Both the position numbers and the translations under genes were made by a program. Below, in pieces: positions 42,488 to 53,575 of a DNA stretch of 64,000 nucleotides; within the stretch, counting starts at the first letter, position 1; each line of letters begins with the position of its first letter. Source of the DNA: Bacillus sp. NTK071 (GTDB taxonomy: Bacteria; Bacillota; Bacilli; Bacillales; Guptibacillaceae); the NCBI RefSeq assembly GCF_017303315.1, contig NZ_JAFKOI010000001.1, forward strand, positions 124,001 through 188,000, read 5' to 3'. The notes below the pieces were generated by a model. It ran no database searches and was not told the origin of the DNA. It saw only the letters and a program-made list of their open reading frames with translations.

Positions 42488-42725
42488 CTTATGTTAATAA
42501 ACAGTGTTGTTTATCGGCTCATTCGTACAATATGAGCTAACATGGCCAATAAAAAAGGGTCGCGCAATCATTGCGCGATCCTTTTTTAATAGGCTCTTTA
42601 CTAAAAGATTGTTGCTTATGAAAGAATTTCTTATATTAAAAGCCACACTTCGCTGATTAGAGCGAAAGGATGCTCGACTCCTGCAGAACTAGCGGGACAG
42701 GTGAGACCACACTGGAGCGGAAATA
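42488..42725. repeat. Palindromic intergenic repeat, copy A
   Basis: Bases 42528-42663 match copy B (50290-50427) closely: a C-A-A-T-A-T-G-A-G-C-T-A-A-C-A-T-G-G-C-C block, a hairpin TCGCGCAAT/ATTGCGCGA flanked by A and T runs, a C-T-A-A-A-A-G-A-T-T-G-T-T-G-C-T block and AAAGCCACACTT. It is followed by a G/C-rich stretch with GACTCCTGCAG, absent from copy B. No gene is visible in this gap other than regulatory DNA of cydAB. Confidence 0.7.
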
Positions 42726-42773
42726 AACTCGCAATAGCAACTATGTCTTCGAAAAGAGTCTAAATTATATACT

Positions 42774-42811
42774 TTGTGATACTTGTCACAAAGTTAGAGA
42801 TAGGTCATAAT
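42774..42811 (+). promoter_or_regulatory. Rex operator and promoter of cydAB
   Basis: TTGTGATACTTGTCACAA (42774-42791) is a perfect Rex-type dyad (TTGTGA-N6-TCACAA), with one more base pair on each side. Promoter hexamers TTGTCA (42783-42788) and CATAAT (42806-42811), 17 bases apart, place the -35 inside the operator. Rex senses NADH/NAD+ and represses cydABCD in B. subtilis, so derepression at low oxygen is expected. Confidence 0.8.
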
Positions 42812-42904
42812 AAGGTTATTAACAAGCATAATATTTCAATCGTTTCTATTGATAATAATGAGGGAAACAGAATAAGAGATAACTAGAAAACGGATTAAAA
42901 GGGG

Positions 42905-44248
42905 ATGGACGAGTTGGAATTGGATTCAGCGATGCTAAGTCGTATGTTAACAAGCTTAACGCTCGGGTTTCATATTATATTTGCAACACTTGGTGTTGGT
43001 GTTCCATTATTAATTAGCCTAGCGGAATTTATCGGTATTAAACGAAATGATCCTTACTATACATTACTTGCTCGTCGATGGACGAGGGGATTTGTGGTAA
43101 CCGTAGCTGTTGGTGTTGTAACTGGAACAGCAATAGGTCTACAATTATCTCTTTTATGGCCGAATTTCATGCAGCTTGCAGGACAGGTCATTAGTTTACC
43201 ATTATTCCTAGAAACTTTTGCATTCTTCTTTGAAGCAATCTTTCTAGGAATCTATCTATATACTTGGGATCGGTTCAAGAAGCCAATTTATCACTGGATT
43301 ATTTCAATACCGGTTATTATAGGGTCGACGCTTTCAGCAGTGTTTATATCAACAGTTAACGCATTTATGAATGCTCCGCAAGGATTTACAATGGTCGGTG
43401 GTGTTTTGACAGATATCGAGCCCCTCGTAGCTATGTTCAATCCAGCTACACCGACAAAAGTAGGTCATGTTGTTATGTCTGCTTATTTGACGTCTGCTAT
43501 GGTCCTTGCCGCTATTACGGCATTTAGTATGCTTAAAGGTAAGAGGAGCATCTATTATAAAAAAGCTTTGAAACTTACAATGACTGCTGGATTTATTTTT
43601 GCCATTGGTACAGCAGTTATCGGAGACTTCTCTGGTAAGTTTCTTGCAGAATATCAGCCTGAGAAATTAGCAGCTGCAGAGTGGCATTTTGAAACGACGG
43701 AAAATGCTGATCTTGTCGTTGGAGGAGTTTTAGATCGGGAAACGGAAGAAGTTAAGTATGGTCTTGTTCTACCTAATTTCTTAAGTATTCTTGCTCATGG
43801 TGATCCCAATTCAGAAGTGATGGGGCTTGATCAAGTTCCTGAAGATGAAATTCCGCCACTATTTATTCATTATCTTTTTGATGGAATGGTAGGTATAGGA
43901 ATGTTCCTTGCAGCACTAACCTTTTTCTACATGATTGCCCTACGCATAAAGCGATTTAACGTAGAGAATAAGTGGTTGCTTCGCTTAATTGTCCTTGCTG
44001 GACCACTTTCTGTGCTTGCTATTGAATTTGGCTGGATATTCTCTGAAGTTGGTCGTCAACCATGGATACTGTGGGATATACTCAGAACAGGACATGCTGC
44101 AACAACTTCTGATAGCGTTGGATTAATGTTTATCCTATTCTTACTGCTATACATCGTGCTAGGTACGCTTTGTGTAACAGTGCTTCGTAAAATGTTTAAA
44201 TCGAATCCAGCTGAAAACGAGCTAGAGGACATTGCGAGAACGAAATAA
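42905..44248 (+). CDS. cydA: Cytochrome bd ubiquinol oxidase subunit I
   Basis: A 447-residue CydA with nine membrane helices. Heme ligand His sits in L-T-L-G-F-H-I-I-F near residue 22, further ligands in G-H-V-V-M-S and G-R-Q-P-W near residue 386. It binds hemes b558, b595 and d and oxidises quinol while reducing O2. The Q-loop is of the short type. Length agrees with CydA/YthA. The Rex operator upstream, the weak AAAAGGGG site and the neighbour cydB support the assignment. Whether it is CydA- or YthA-like is not settled. Confidence 0.92.
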   Translation: MDELELDSAMLSRMLTSLTLGFHIIFATLGVGVPLLISLAEFIGIKRNDPYYTLLARRWTRGFVVTVAVGVVTGTAIGLQLSLLWPNFMQLAGQVISLPLFLETFAFFFEAIFLGIYLYTWDRFKKPIYHWIISIPVIIGSTLSAVFISTVNAFMNAPQGFTMVGGVLTDIEPLVAMFNPATPTKVGHVVMSAYLTSAMVLAAITAFSMLKGKRSIYYKKALKLTMTAGFIFAIGTAVIGDFSGKFLAEYQPEKLAAAEWHFETTENADLVVGGVLDRETEEVKYGLVLPNFLSILAHGDPNSEVMGLDQVPEDEIPPLFIHYLFDGMVGIGMFLAALTFFYMIALRIKRFNVENKWLLRLIVLAGPLSVLAIEFGWIFSEVGRQPWILWDILRTGHAATTSDSVGLMFILFLLLYIVLGTLCVTVLRKMFKSNPAENELEDIARTK

Positions 44249-44277
44249 GAAGAGGTCAGATCGAGAGGGGTGAAGCA

Positions 44278-45294
44278 ATGGACATTCAATTAGTAGGAAT
44301 AACGGTACTTTGGGTTTTCCTTTACGGGTATTTAATTACAGCTTCCATCGATTTTGGAGCAGGTTTCTTTGCCTACTATGGGGAGCTTACTGGACGTGAG
44401 CACATTATAAATAAAATTATTAATCGTTACTTATCACCGGTTTGGGAAGTAACGAACGTATTTTTTGTATTCTTTTTTGTTGGACTAGTCGGTTTTTTTC
44501 CAGATACAGCATATTATTACGGTACAGCTTTACTCGTACCAGGTAGCATCGCGATTGTTCTTCTCGCAATTCGTGGGTCCTTCTATGCTTTTGGTAACTA
44601 CGGAGCGAAGAAAAGTAGAGTGTACACATTTCTATATGGTGTAACAGGGTTATTAATACCAGCATCTCTTTCAACAGCATTAACGCTATCTGAAGGTGGA
44701 TTCATTGAGGAAGTAAACGGTAAGGTGGTTTTTCTAGCGGGTGAACTTTTCTCAAGCTTCTATTCCTGGTCAGTTGTGCTATTAGCAATTGTTTCTGTGC
44801 TCTTTATTAGTGCGGCCTTCCTTACGTATTATGCGAGTAGGGCAAATGACGAGCCGGCGCTAGAGTTGCTAAGAAAGTACGCTCTGTTCTGGAGTGCACC
44901 AACGATTCTTTCGAGTATACTCGTTTTCGTGGCGCTTCAGCAGCATAACCCAGTTCATTTTGAACGAACACTGGACTACGCGTGGTTTTTTATTGCTTCG
45001 TTATTATGTTTTTTAATTGCAACATACTTTATTTTTAATAAAAAGCGATATGGAACGGCATTTCTTTTCGTTATGTTACAGTTTTTCTTCGCGTTCTTTG
45101 GATATGGTATTTCACATTTACCATGGATTTTATATGATTACATCACAATTTACTCGGGGTATACAAATGAAACCACCGGTGTTTATCTTGTCGTAGCCTT
45201 TATAGCTGGCCTCTGCCTCCTGGTGCCGTCGCTTATTCTGTTAATGAGGTTATTCCTTTTCGATGCAGAATATGTAAAGGGTAATAAGTCATAG
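44278..45294 (+). CDS. cydB: Cytochrome bd ubiquinol oxidase subunit II
   Basis: A 338-residue CydB with about eight helices, W-V-F-L-Y-G-Y-L-I-T near the start and S-I-D-F-G-A-G-F as the conserved quinol-oxidase motif. It is the partner of CydA and lies 29 bases downstream behind a GAGGGGTGAAG site. No cydCD genes follow, so the ABC exporter for assembly must be elsewhere or be the pair at 38.9-42.5 kb, which is not known to do this. Confidence 0.92.
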   Translation: MDIQLVGITVLWVFLYGYLITASIDFGAGFFAYYGELTGREHIINKIINRYLSPVWEVTNVFFVFFFVGLVGFFPDTAYYYGTALLVPGSIAIVLLAIRGSFYAFGNYGAKKSRVYTFLYGVTGLLIPASLSTALTLSEGGFIEEVNGKVVFLAGELFSSFYSWSVVLLAIVSVLFISAAFLTYYASRANDEPALELLRKYALFWSAPTILSSILVFVALQQHNPVHFERTLDYAWFFIASLLCFLIATYFIFNKKRYGTAFLFVMLQFFFAFFGYGISHLPWILYDYITIYSGYTNETTGVYLVVAFIAGLCLLVPSLILLMRLFLFDAEYVKGNKS

Positions 45295-45303
45295 TCAACA
45301 GTA

Positions 45304-45331
45304 TTGACACTGTTAATCAAAGTGGTAGGAT
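45304..45331 (+). promoter_or_regulatory. Sigma-A promoter of ktrC
   Basis: TTGACA (45304-45309), 16-base spacer, TAGGAT (45326-45331). A leader of about 60 bases with a short GCACCGG-type hairpin precedes the gene; I see no c-di-AMP (ydaO) riboswitch fold. Confidence 0.55.
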
Positions 45332-45398
45332 AGAATGGATAGTGCACCGGCTTTCGTGCTGGTGGCGTTTCTTTCTGGATAAGTAGGAGGAGTGTACG

Positions 45399-46064
45399 TT
45401 GAAAAAGCAATTTGCTGTAATTGGACTCGGCCGTTTTGGAGGCAGTATATGCAAGTCATTAAGTCAGCAGGGGATGGAAGTTCTTGCGATTGATATGGAT
45501 GAAGACAAGGTGAATGAATTCTCTTCTGTGGCCACACATGCTGTAATCGCTGACTCTACAGACGAGAGTGTCTTGAAGAATCTTGGAATTCGAAACTTTG
45601 ATCATGTTATTGTTGCCATTGGAGATAACATTCAATCAAGTATCTTAACAACACTAATTCTAAAGGAATTAGGAGTTAGCAAAATTACTGTTAAAGCACA
45701 GAATGATTATCATGAAAAAGTGTTAAATAAAATTGGTGCGGATAAAATTGTCCACCCTGAACGTGACATGGGTGTTAGAATTGCGCACAACATCGTTTCA
45801 AATAGCGTATTAGATTATTTAGAGCTCTCAGATGAGCATAGCATCGTGGAGCTTATTGCTAACTCTAGAATGGACAACAAATCGATTATTGAATTGGATA
45901 TACGTGCTAAGTACGGGGCGAATATCGTAGCGATTAAAAATGGTGATGAAATTATCGTTTCACCACAAGCGGACCAAAAGATCTATAAAGGTGATATTCT
46001 AATCGTTATTGGATCTGACCAGGATATTAACCGTATGGAACGCCAATTATTGAATCGGGATTAA
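45399..46064 (+). CDS. ktrC: K+ uptake regulatory subunit KtrC
   Basis: A 221-residue RCK protein: G-L-G-R-F-G-G-S nucleotide-binding loop at residues 9-16, acidic D-M-D-E at the end of strand 2, and a C-terminal TrkA-C domain (residues 135-220) that binds c-di-AMP in B. subtilis. KtrC gates the membrane partner KtrD for low-affinity K+ uptake; ktrD is not in the window. TTG start is six bases after TAGGAGGAG. Position before rnjA matches B. subtilis ykqB-ykqC. Confidence 0.95.
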   Translation: MKKQFAVIGLGRFGGSICKSLSQQGMEVLAIDMDEDKVNEFSSVATHAVIADSTDESVLKNLGIRNFDHVIVAIGDNIQSSILTTLILKELGVSKITVKAQNDYHEKVLNKIGADKIVHPERDMGVRIAHNIVSNSVLDYLELSDEHSIVELIANSRMDNKSIIELDIRAKYGANIVAIKNGDEIIVSPQADQKIYKGDILIVIGSDQDINRMERQLLNRD

Positions 46065-46086
46065 AAATAAAGTAGTAAACGTACAA

Positions 46087-46118
46087 AACAGCCTGTCATT
46101 TTGACAGGCTGTTTTTTT
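46087..46118. terminator. Bidirectional terminator between ktrC and rnjA
   Basis: AACAGCCTGTC (46087-46097) pairs with 46103-46113, flanked by A on the left and seven T on the right. Confidence 0.9.
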
Positions 46119-46124
46119 CATTTA

Positions 46125-47792
46125 TTAAATTTCCATAATGATCGGTAGGATCATTGGACGACGCTTTGTTTTTTCATATAAGAAAGGTGCTAGTGTATCT
46201 GTGATTTCATTTTTGATTTCTGACCACTGACTTGTGCGTTTTTCCATTACCCCGTTTAAATGCTTTGATAAAAGCTCTTGAGCATCATTAATAAGGTCAC
46301 CAGATTCTCTCATGTATACAAACCCTCTTGAAATAATATCTGGTCCAGAAAGAATTTTGAACTCCTTCATGTTAATGGAAACAACAACAATGACAAGACC
46401 TTCTTCAGAAAGAATTTTGCGATCACGTAGAACGATATTTCCGATATCGCCAATTCCTTTTCCGTCTACATAAACAGAGCCGGATGGAATTTTTCCACTA
46501 ATGGATGCTTCGTTTTCGCTAAGTGCAAGTACTTCACCATTATCCATGATAAAGGAGTGGTCTTGCGGAATGCCACAATCTTGTGCAAGCTTGGTATGCA
46601 TTTTTAGCATGCGATACTCACCGTGGATCGGCATAAAGAATTTTGGCTTAATGAGACGAAGCATAAGTTTCTGCTCATCTTGACCACCGTGACCAGATGT
46701 ATGAATGTCACTAAGCTTATGGTGAATTACGTCTGCACCAGCACGAGAAAGTTGGTTGATAATTCTCGAAACACTAACCTGGTTACCAGGAATAGGAGAA
46801 GAAGAGAATACAACCGTATCTCCAGGAATGATCTGAATTTGACGATGTGTTGCATTAGCAATTCTAGAAAGTGCCGCCATCGGTTCACCCTGACTACCTG
46901 TACAAAGGATCGTAACTTTGTTCTCCGGTAGTCGATTAATTTGGTGTGCATCAATAAACGTATCTTTAGGAGCGCGAATATAACCAAGCTCCTGACCAAT
47001 TGTTATGTTTGCTTCCATGCTACGTCCAAATACAGCGACTTTACGGCCGTTTTCTACTGCAGCTTCAACAACTTGCTGTAGACGATGAATGTTTGATGCA
47101 AATGTTGCAAAAATAACTCGTCCATCCACTTTTCTGAAAATGTCCTGAATGGTTTCACCGACACGGCGTTCTGACATTGTGAAGCCAGGAACTTCACTAT
47201 TCGTACTATCTGAAAGAAGAGCAAGAACGCCTTCTTTACCGATTTCAGCCATCTTTGTTAAGTTTGCAGGTTCTCCAACAGGAGTGAAGTCAAACTTAAA
47301 GTCACCTGTATGAACAATGTTTCCTGGTGGTGTCTTAACTACAACTCCATAAGAATCTGGAATACTATGAGTTGTTCTAAAGAACATGACAGATGTCTTT
47401 CTGAATTTAATAATGTCTTCTTCTGTAATTTCATTTAACGAAGCACCACGTAGAAGGCCATGTTCTTCAAGTTTATTACGAATAAAGCCAAGTGCTAGCT
47501 TCCCGCCGTAGATTGGTACATTGATTTCACGAAGCAAGTAAGGGATGCCGCCTATATGGTCTTCGTGACCGTGGGTTATGAATAACCCTTTAATCTTGTC
47601 TTGATTTTTTACAAGGTAAGAGTAATCAGGAATAACATAGTCAATTCCTAATAACTCTTCCTCAGGAAATTTAATGCCTGCGTCCACAAGGATAATTTCA
47701 TCCTGGAACTGAATACCGTACATGTTTTTACCGATTTCTCCGAGTCCGCCTAATGCGAAAACGGCTGTTTGATGATTTTTAACAAATTTCAT
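46125..47792 (-). CDS. rnjA: Ribonuclease J1
   Basis: A 555-residue metallo-beta-lactamase/beta-CASP RNase. Zinc-binding H-G-H-E-D-H-I-G is at residues 74-81; other ligands appear in H-T-G-D-F-K-F-D and the C-terminal H-G-E-Y-R and H-T-S-G-H-G-G. It acts as endonuclease and 5'-3' exonuclease and is a core part of mRNA decay in Bacillus. It lies 3 bases after rpoY. The start ATG follows GAATGTATAG, with the site inside the end of rpoY (GGAGAATG). Confidence 0.97.
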   Translation of the reverse strand: MKFVKNHQTAVFALGGLGEIGKNMYGIQFQDEIILVDAGIKFPEEELLGIDYVIPDYSYLVKNQDKIKGLFITHGHEDHIGGIPYLLREINVPIYGGKLALGFIRNKLEEHGLLRGASLNEITEEDIIKFRKTSVMFFRTTHSIPDSYGVVVKTPPGNIVHTGDFKFDFTPVGEPANLTKMAEIGKEGVLALLSDSTNSEVPGFTMSERRVGETIQDIFRKVDGRVIFATFASNIHRLQQVVEAAVENGRKVAVFGRSMEANITIGQELGYIRAPKDTFIDAHQINRLPENKVTILCTGSQGEPMAALSRIANATHRQIQIIPGDTVVFSSSPIPGNQVSVSRIINQLSRAGADVIHHKLSDIHTSGHGGQDEQKLMLRLIKPKFFMPIHGEYRMLKMHTKLAQDCGIPQDHSFIMDNGEVLALSENEASISGKIPSGSVYVDGKGIGDIGNIVLRDRKILSEEGLVIVVVSINMKEFKILSGPDIISRGFVYMRESGDLINDAQELLSKHLNGVMEKRTSQWSEIKNEITDTLAPFLYEKTKRRPMILPIIMEI

Positions 47793-47795
47793 AGT

Positions 47796-48005
47796 CTATA
47801 CATTCTCCAATTCAAAGTGCTCTGATTTTTGCTCAAACTCTAGAAATTCATCTTCTACGGTTTGAATAAATTCGATATTATGGTTACGTTCCTTTAATTT
47901 GTAACGAACTTCCCGTTCAGAATTAGCCTCAACGTACAGGCTCTTTGTTCGTTCTCTTACAGGAACCTCCTCTTTGGTGTCCTGATAAAAAACTTTATAA
48001 ATCAT
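47796..48005 (-). CDS. rpoY: RNA polymerase epsilon subunit RpoY
   Basis: A 69-residue protein matching YkzG/epsilon: M-I-Y-K-V-F-Y-Q start, [12 protein letters not shown] and the acidic C-terminal half. Epsilon binds beside the beta' cleft and is encoded immediately upstream of rnjA in Firmicutes, as here. GAGATTAAGAATG precedes the start (AGGAGAGAT motif on the minus strand). Confidence 0.95.
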   Translation of the reverse strand: MIYKVFYQDTKEEVPVRERTKSLYVEANSEREVRYKLKERNHNIEFIQTVEDEFLEFEQKSEHFELENV

Positions 48006-48371
48006 TCTTAATCTCTCCTTAACTCAGACAATTTGTGTGCATCTCCGTTCATTATATAGGAAATTGGTTTCTTTTTCATGTTTCTAGTGATATTTCCATG
48101 ATAAATAGGAGAATTCGCATGAATTTTTATGAAAAAATCATTATTCAATCGAGTGTTTAGGTTGTGGGAATAGCATATTTCTCCACGTTTGTTTTAACTT
48201 TCTCTTCATTTTTCGATACAATTTTCTCATCCTTTCTTTTTTAATAGCTATTGTTATTATTTATCAGTGATCTTGGAATTAGTTTGGGAAAAGATGGGAA
48301 AGTGTGCCGAGAGACAGAAGTTTGCATTTCCTGTAACATATATGAGGACGATTGTGTAGAGGAGTGGAGCC
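48006..48371. other. Divergent intergenic region, promoter of rpoY-rnjA
   Basis: 366 bases between rpoY and the EamA gene. On the minus strand TATAAT (48056-48051) with a weak ATGAAA -35 17 bases away would start the rpoY-rnjA message. A possible 61-codon frame at 48251-48436 overlaps the EamA gene and has no ribosome site. No repeat or RNA structure was recognised. Confidence 0.5.
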
Positions 48372-49277
48372 GTGAGACTTTATGCAGCACCAGTTTCATT
48401 AAGTTTAATTTGGGGCATGTCTTTCATGTTCATTAAGTTAATAGTACCTGTCGTTGGTCCGTGGGGAGTTGTATTCTATCGATGCCTACTTGGTGCTAGT
48501 GCAATCTTCATCTATCTTCTTGTAAGAGGAAGGATTGGAGAATTAAAGAATAAGCTACCGTGGGGGAGCCTTGTGCTTGTCGGGATAATGAACGCTCTCA
48601 TTCCCTGGGGAATGATTGCATTAAGTGAAGAACGCATATCAAGCAGTCTTGCTGCAACATTGAATGCAACAACTCCACTTTTTACAACAGTTCTAGGTGC
48701 AATATTTTTTGGACGAATTTTAATAAGGAAACAATGGTCAGGAATTATTGTCGGTTTTATTGGAATTCTCTTTCTGATTGATCTCGATCTAACGACCTTA
48801 CTTGAAGAAGATTGGCGCGGTATTTTTCCTATGTTGTTTGCTACTGGCTGCTATGGCTTTGCATCTCAATATACAAAGAAGAACCTTAAGGATGTCCCTG
48901 TAGATGTTCTCGCACTTGTTACACTTTCTGTTGGAGCGCTTGGGGGATTCGTTCTTATGTATTTAACGGGGCAAGGGAGCATGCAGTTTACGGTACTCTT
49001 TCAACGTGATATTCTGATATCGCTATTTGGTCTAGGGGTACTTGGCTCAGGCATAGCATACTTGCTGTTCTATTATATGATTCAAAAGGGAAGCGCTGAA
49101 TTTGCGACGCTTGTAACCTACCTTGTTCCGGTTACCGCCTTGATTTGGGGGAGTGTCTATTTAAATGAAGACATTACCATACCAATGATTATTGGGTTGC
49201 TCTGTGTTTTTACAGGGGTGTACATGTCTGGTCGATCAGCGAAGGTTGAGCGGAAATCATATAGTAAATCTGCGTAA
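48372..49277 (+). CDS. EamA/DMT-superfamily transporter
   Basis: A 301-residue protein with ten predicted membrane helices in two five-helix EamA repeats. Typical features include S-L-I-W-G-M-S-F at the first helix, E-E-R-I-S-S-S-L-A-A-T-L-N-A-T-T-P-L-F and the second-repeat equivalent Y-L-V-P-V-T-A-L-I-W-G. Family members export amino acids or metabolites; substrate unknown. GTG start follows GGAGTGGAG. It is not part of the usual rnjA-ykrA interval of B. subtilis, so it is an insertion. Confidence 0.88.
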   Translation: MRLYAAPVSLSLIWGMSFMFIKLIVPVVGPWGVVFYRCLLGASAIFIYLLVRGRIGELKNKLPWGSLVLVGIMNALIPWGMIALSEERISSSLAATLNATTPLFTTVLGAIFFGRILIRKQWSGIIVGFIGILFLIDLDLTTLLEEDWRGIFPMLFATGCYGFASQYTKKNLKDVPVDVLALVTLSVGALGGFVLMYLTGQGSMQFTVLFQRDILISLFGLGVLGSGIAYLLFYYMIQKGSAEFATLVTYLVPVTALIWGSVYLNEDITIPMIIGLLCVFTGVYMSGRSAKVERKSYSKSA

Positions 49278-49314
49278 TTAAACATTATAAAATAATAAAG
49301 TTAGGTGAAAAAAG

Positions 49315-50091
49315 TTGAACAATGAAAAAATTGTATTCTTTGATATCGATGGAACACTTTTAGATCATGATAAACAAATTCCGGCATCAACAAAAGATTC
49401 CCTGAAAAAACTTACTGAAAAGGGAATTCATGTAGCGATTGCAACAGGCAGAGCACCTTTCATGTTTGCCAATCTTCGTGACGATCTCGGAATTGATACA
49501 TTTATTAGTTTTAATGGGCAATATGTAAAGCATAAGGAGAATGTTGTGCTTACAAATCCTCTTAGTAAAGAAGAAATTACTTCGTTAGAAGAAGCAGCTA
49601 AAGAGAATGGTCATCCAATGGTATTTCTTGATCATGAAGCGATGATGAGCAATCATGATCAGCATCCTCATATTATGAAGAGCATGGATGATCTCAAAAT
49701 GCACTATCCTGGCTATGATCCATCTTATTATCACTCAAGAGAAATATACCAAGCGTTGTTATTCTGCGAAAGTAAAGAAGAGGCTAATTACCGTGATACT
49801 TACGGCAACCTTGATTTTATTCGTTGGCATGATTTCTCAATGGATGTGATACCTCCTGGTGGTTCAAAAGCAAGAGGGATTGAAGCTATGATTGAGCATC
49901 TTGGATTTAAACGTGAGAATACGTATGCTTTTGGAGATGCGTTGAACGACATTGAAATGCTAAAGTTCGCTGGAACAGGTATTGCGATGGGAAATGCATA
50001 CGAAGAAGTGAAGAAGGTAGCGGATGTGATCACTGATCCTGTTGATCAAAACGGCATACGAAGTGGCCTTGAGAAAGTTGGACTACTTTAA
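49315..50091 (+). CDS. ykrA: Cof-type HAD phosphatase YkrA
   Basis: A 258-residue HAD hydrolase: motif I D-I-D-G-T-L-L at residues 8-14, motif II A-T-G-R-A, motif III K-A-R-G near 185 and motif IV G-D-A-L-N-D-I-E-M near 209, with a C2B cap between. Cof-type enzymes remove phosphate from sugar phosphates, nucleotides or pyridoxal phosphate. TTG start follows TAGGTGAA. Position matches B. subtilis ykrA near rnjA and ykrB. Confidence 0.88.
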   Translation: MNNEKIVFFDIDGTLLDHDKQIPASTKDSLKKLTEKGIHVAIATGRAPFMFANLRDDLGIDTFISFNGQYVKHKENVVLTNPLSKEEITSLEEAAKENGHPMVFLDHEAMMSNHDQHPHIMKSMDDLKMHYPGYDPSYYHSREIYQALLFCESKEEANYRDTYGNLDFIRWHDFSMDVIPPGGSKARGIEAMIEHLGFKRENTYAFGDALNDIEMLKFAGTGIAMGNAYEEVKKVADVITDPVDQNGIRSGLEKVGLL

Positions 50092-50484
50092 TAAAGTTCG
50101 TAGACATTGTTGCAGCTAGAGTAGTGATTAATCTTCGCTCCTACCATCTATGCGTGGTATTTATACAGTTTAAGAGCAACAATCTCTTTTAAAAAGCTAT
50201 GTTAATGAATAGTGATGATTCATGGCTTATTTACGCCCTGTGGTTACCAATCAGCAGAGCTGAATGACACAAATAAGCCAAAAATCGATCAATATGAGCT
50301 AACATGGCCAATAAAAAAGGATCGCGCAATGATTGCGCGATCCTTTTTTTTATTGGCTGTTTTCTAAAAGATTGTTGCTATTGAATGATTTTTTATATAA
50401 AAAGCCACACTTTGCTAATTGGAGCGGTAATTAACCAACTCTTATAGCAGCAATGTATACGAAAAGAGCCTTTTAGTAAGATAC
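50092..50484. repeat. Palindromic intergenic repeat, copy B, with flanking DNA
   Basis: The element lies at about 50175-50430. Outer pair AGCAACAATCT (50175-50185) / AGATTGTTGCT (50369-50379); inner pair GCTATGTTA (50196) / TAACATGGCC near 50301; hairpin GGATCGCGCAAT/ATTGCGCGATCC flanked by A7 and T9. Bases 50290-50427 are copied at 42528-42663. No gene is seen in the 393-base gap; the strong hairpin could terminate ykrA from one side and def from the other. Confidence 0.7.
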
Positions 50485-51027
50485 TTATCGATTGAGGGGG
50501 GATAATTCACTAGCTTCCTCATTATTAATGCGATCATAAAACATGATCCCGTCAAGGTGATCAATTTCGTGTTGGACAACGATCGATGGTAGACCCTTTA
50601 ATCTGACTTTTACAGTTTCACCCTCAGCGTCTATCCCTTTCACTGTAATTCTTGCAAACCTTGGTACTGCCCCTGGCACTTCACGATCAACAGATAGACA
50701 GCCTTCGCCTCCATCAAGAAATGTTTTCTCAACTGAATGACTGATGATTTTGGGATTCATTAATCCATAGCTATATAACGTTCCTCTATGGTCTGTTACA
50801 TGTACAGCTATCATTCGTTTTCCAATACCAATTTGTGGTGCTGCAATTCCAATTCCTGAACGTAGCTCGTATTTTGAAGCAGTTTCTGGATCCTGACTAT
50901 TAATTAGAAATTGCTGCATGTCGCGAAGAATTTGTTTCTCCTCATCTGTAGCTGGCAATTCAATCTCCTTAGCCTGCTCGGTTAGAATCGGATCTCCTTC
51001 TCTTTTAATATCTTTCATTGTTAACAT
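50485..51027 (-). CDS. def: Peptide deformylase (DefB/YkrB-like)
   Basis: A 180-residue deformylase that removes the formyl group from new proteins. All three motifs are present: [13 protein letters not shown] and Q-H-E-I-D-H-L, giving Cys and two His as metal ligands plus the catalytic Glu. The long type-2 form matches B. subtilis YkrB. ATG 51027 lies ten bases after AGGAG; a GTG at 51039 is too close to it. Confidence 0.95.
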   Translation of the reverse strand: MLTMKDIKREGDPILTEQAKEIELPATDEEKQILRDMQQFLINSQDPETASKYELRSGIGIAAPQIGIGKRMIAVHVTDHRGTLYSYGLMNPKIISHSVEKTFLDGGEGCLSVDREVPGAVPRFARITVKGIDAEGETVKVRLKGLPSIVVQHEIDHLDGIMFYDRINNEEASELSPLNR

Positions 51028-51343
51028 GTACTGTTTCACTCCTATTCAAAACGGTCTTCCTACTATATAAGTATATTCAACTTTATTGAAGGAATAAAGG
51101 ATAAAGTAATGAAATAAACTGATTAACCCCAATTTAACATATCAGCCAGAGGTATAAATGTTTTTGCAATTAGTAAGCGATTAAGTATCCTATTTATTTG
51201 AATATGTGAGAGCGTTGTTTCTGTGAAGGCGAATTAAAACAATATAATATGAAAAATGGACTGTTCTATTGGTTACCGTATTATGGTATAGTAATCAAGG
51301 TATAATTATATTGGAATCAATTGGATATGTGGGGGGACTTCTT
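51028..51343. other. Divergent intergenic region def/ykyA
   Basis: 316 AT-rich bases with a weak possible promoter for ykyA (TGGACT about 51259, 16-base spacer, TATTAT about 51281). No hairpin, repeat or small gene recognised. Confidence 0.4.
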
Positions 51344-52012
51344 TTGTTGCGTAAATATCGTTTAGGAATTATTTCTCTATTTTTCTGTTTTCTCATGGTT
51401 GGTTTAGCCGGTTGTCAATTTGGTAGTAGTACAGAGGAAAAAATGTACGACCACTTAGAGGAGACAGTTGCTCTCGAAGATCAGTTTAGAGAACAGCAAA
51501 AGCCATTGGCTAAAGCAGAAAAGAAAGAACAAGATATTTATAATGAAATTGTGGCACTAAGTATGGACGAGTTTGAAAAAATCGAGAAGCTTTCTAAAGA
51601 AGCTGAAGAATACACCGATAAAAGACTTGAGTACTTAAAGAAAGAAAAAGAAAGCATAGATGAAGCTTACAAAGAATTTGAGGAAATTAAAGACTTAAAC
51701 GACGACCTTGAAGGCAAGGTAAAGGAAGATGCAAATACGCTTATCGACAAAATGGACAAGCGCTATAATGCATATAAAAAGTTACATAGTGAATATAAAG
51801 CTGGTATAAAAGAAGATAAGAAATTATATAGCTCACTTCAAGATAAAGAGCTTACTTTAGAACAACTTCAAGATCAAATTAAAGCAATCAACGAACAATA
51901 CAGCAAAGTAGCTGAACAAAAAGACGCCTTTAATAAGTTCACAAAGGAATTTAATGATGCTAAAAAAGATTTTTATAAATCAGCAGAATTAGATGTTAAC
52001 TACGGTGAATAA
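51344..52012 (+). CDS. ykyA: YkyA-like lipoprotein
   Basis: A 222-residue lipoprotein. TTG 51344 (or 51347) follows GGGGGG with good spacing; longer starts lack a site. Residues 1-24 form a signal peptide with the lipobox L-A-G-C, so Cys24 is lipidated. The rest is a long Lys/Glu-rich coiled coil (residues 30-215), as in B. subtilis YkyA, which lies before pdhA and is thought to contact the wall. Function unknown; a terminator follows. Confidence 0.82.
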   Translation: MLRKYRLGIISLFFCFLMVGLAGCQFGSSTEEKMYDHLEETVALEDQFREQQKPLAKAEKKEQDIYNEIVALSMDEFEKIEKLSKEAEEYTDKRLEYLKKEKESIDEAYKEFEEIKDLNDDLEGKVKEDANTLIDKMDKRYNAYKKLHSEYKAGIKEDKKLYSSLQDKELTLEQLQDQIKAINEQYSKVAEQKDAFNKFTKEFNDAKKDFYKSAELDVNYGE

Positions 52013-52019
52013 TGATGGA

Positions 52020-52050
52020 AACCACTCAAATTGAGTGGTTTTTTTATTTC
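52020..52050 (+). terminator. Terminator after ykyA
   Basis: AACCACTC pairs with GAGTGGTT around a short A/T loop, followed by TTTTTATTTC. Confidence 0.8.
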
Positions 52051-53572
<1,522 letters not shown>

Positions 53573-53575
53573 GCT

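Noticed and set aside
45304-45398. c-di-AMP riboswitch before ktrC
   Set aside because: The leader is too short and lacks the conserved core of the ydaO fold.
48251-48436. A 61-codon frame before the EamA gene
   Set aside because: No ribosome site, overlaps the EamA start in another frame and has no pattern of a real protein.
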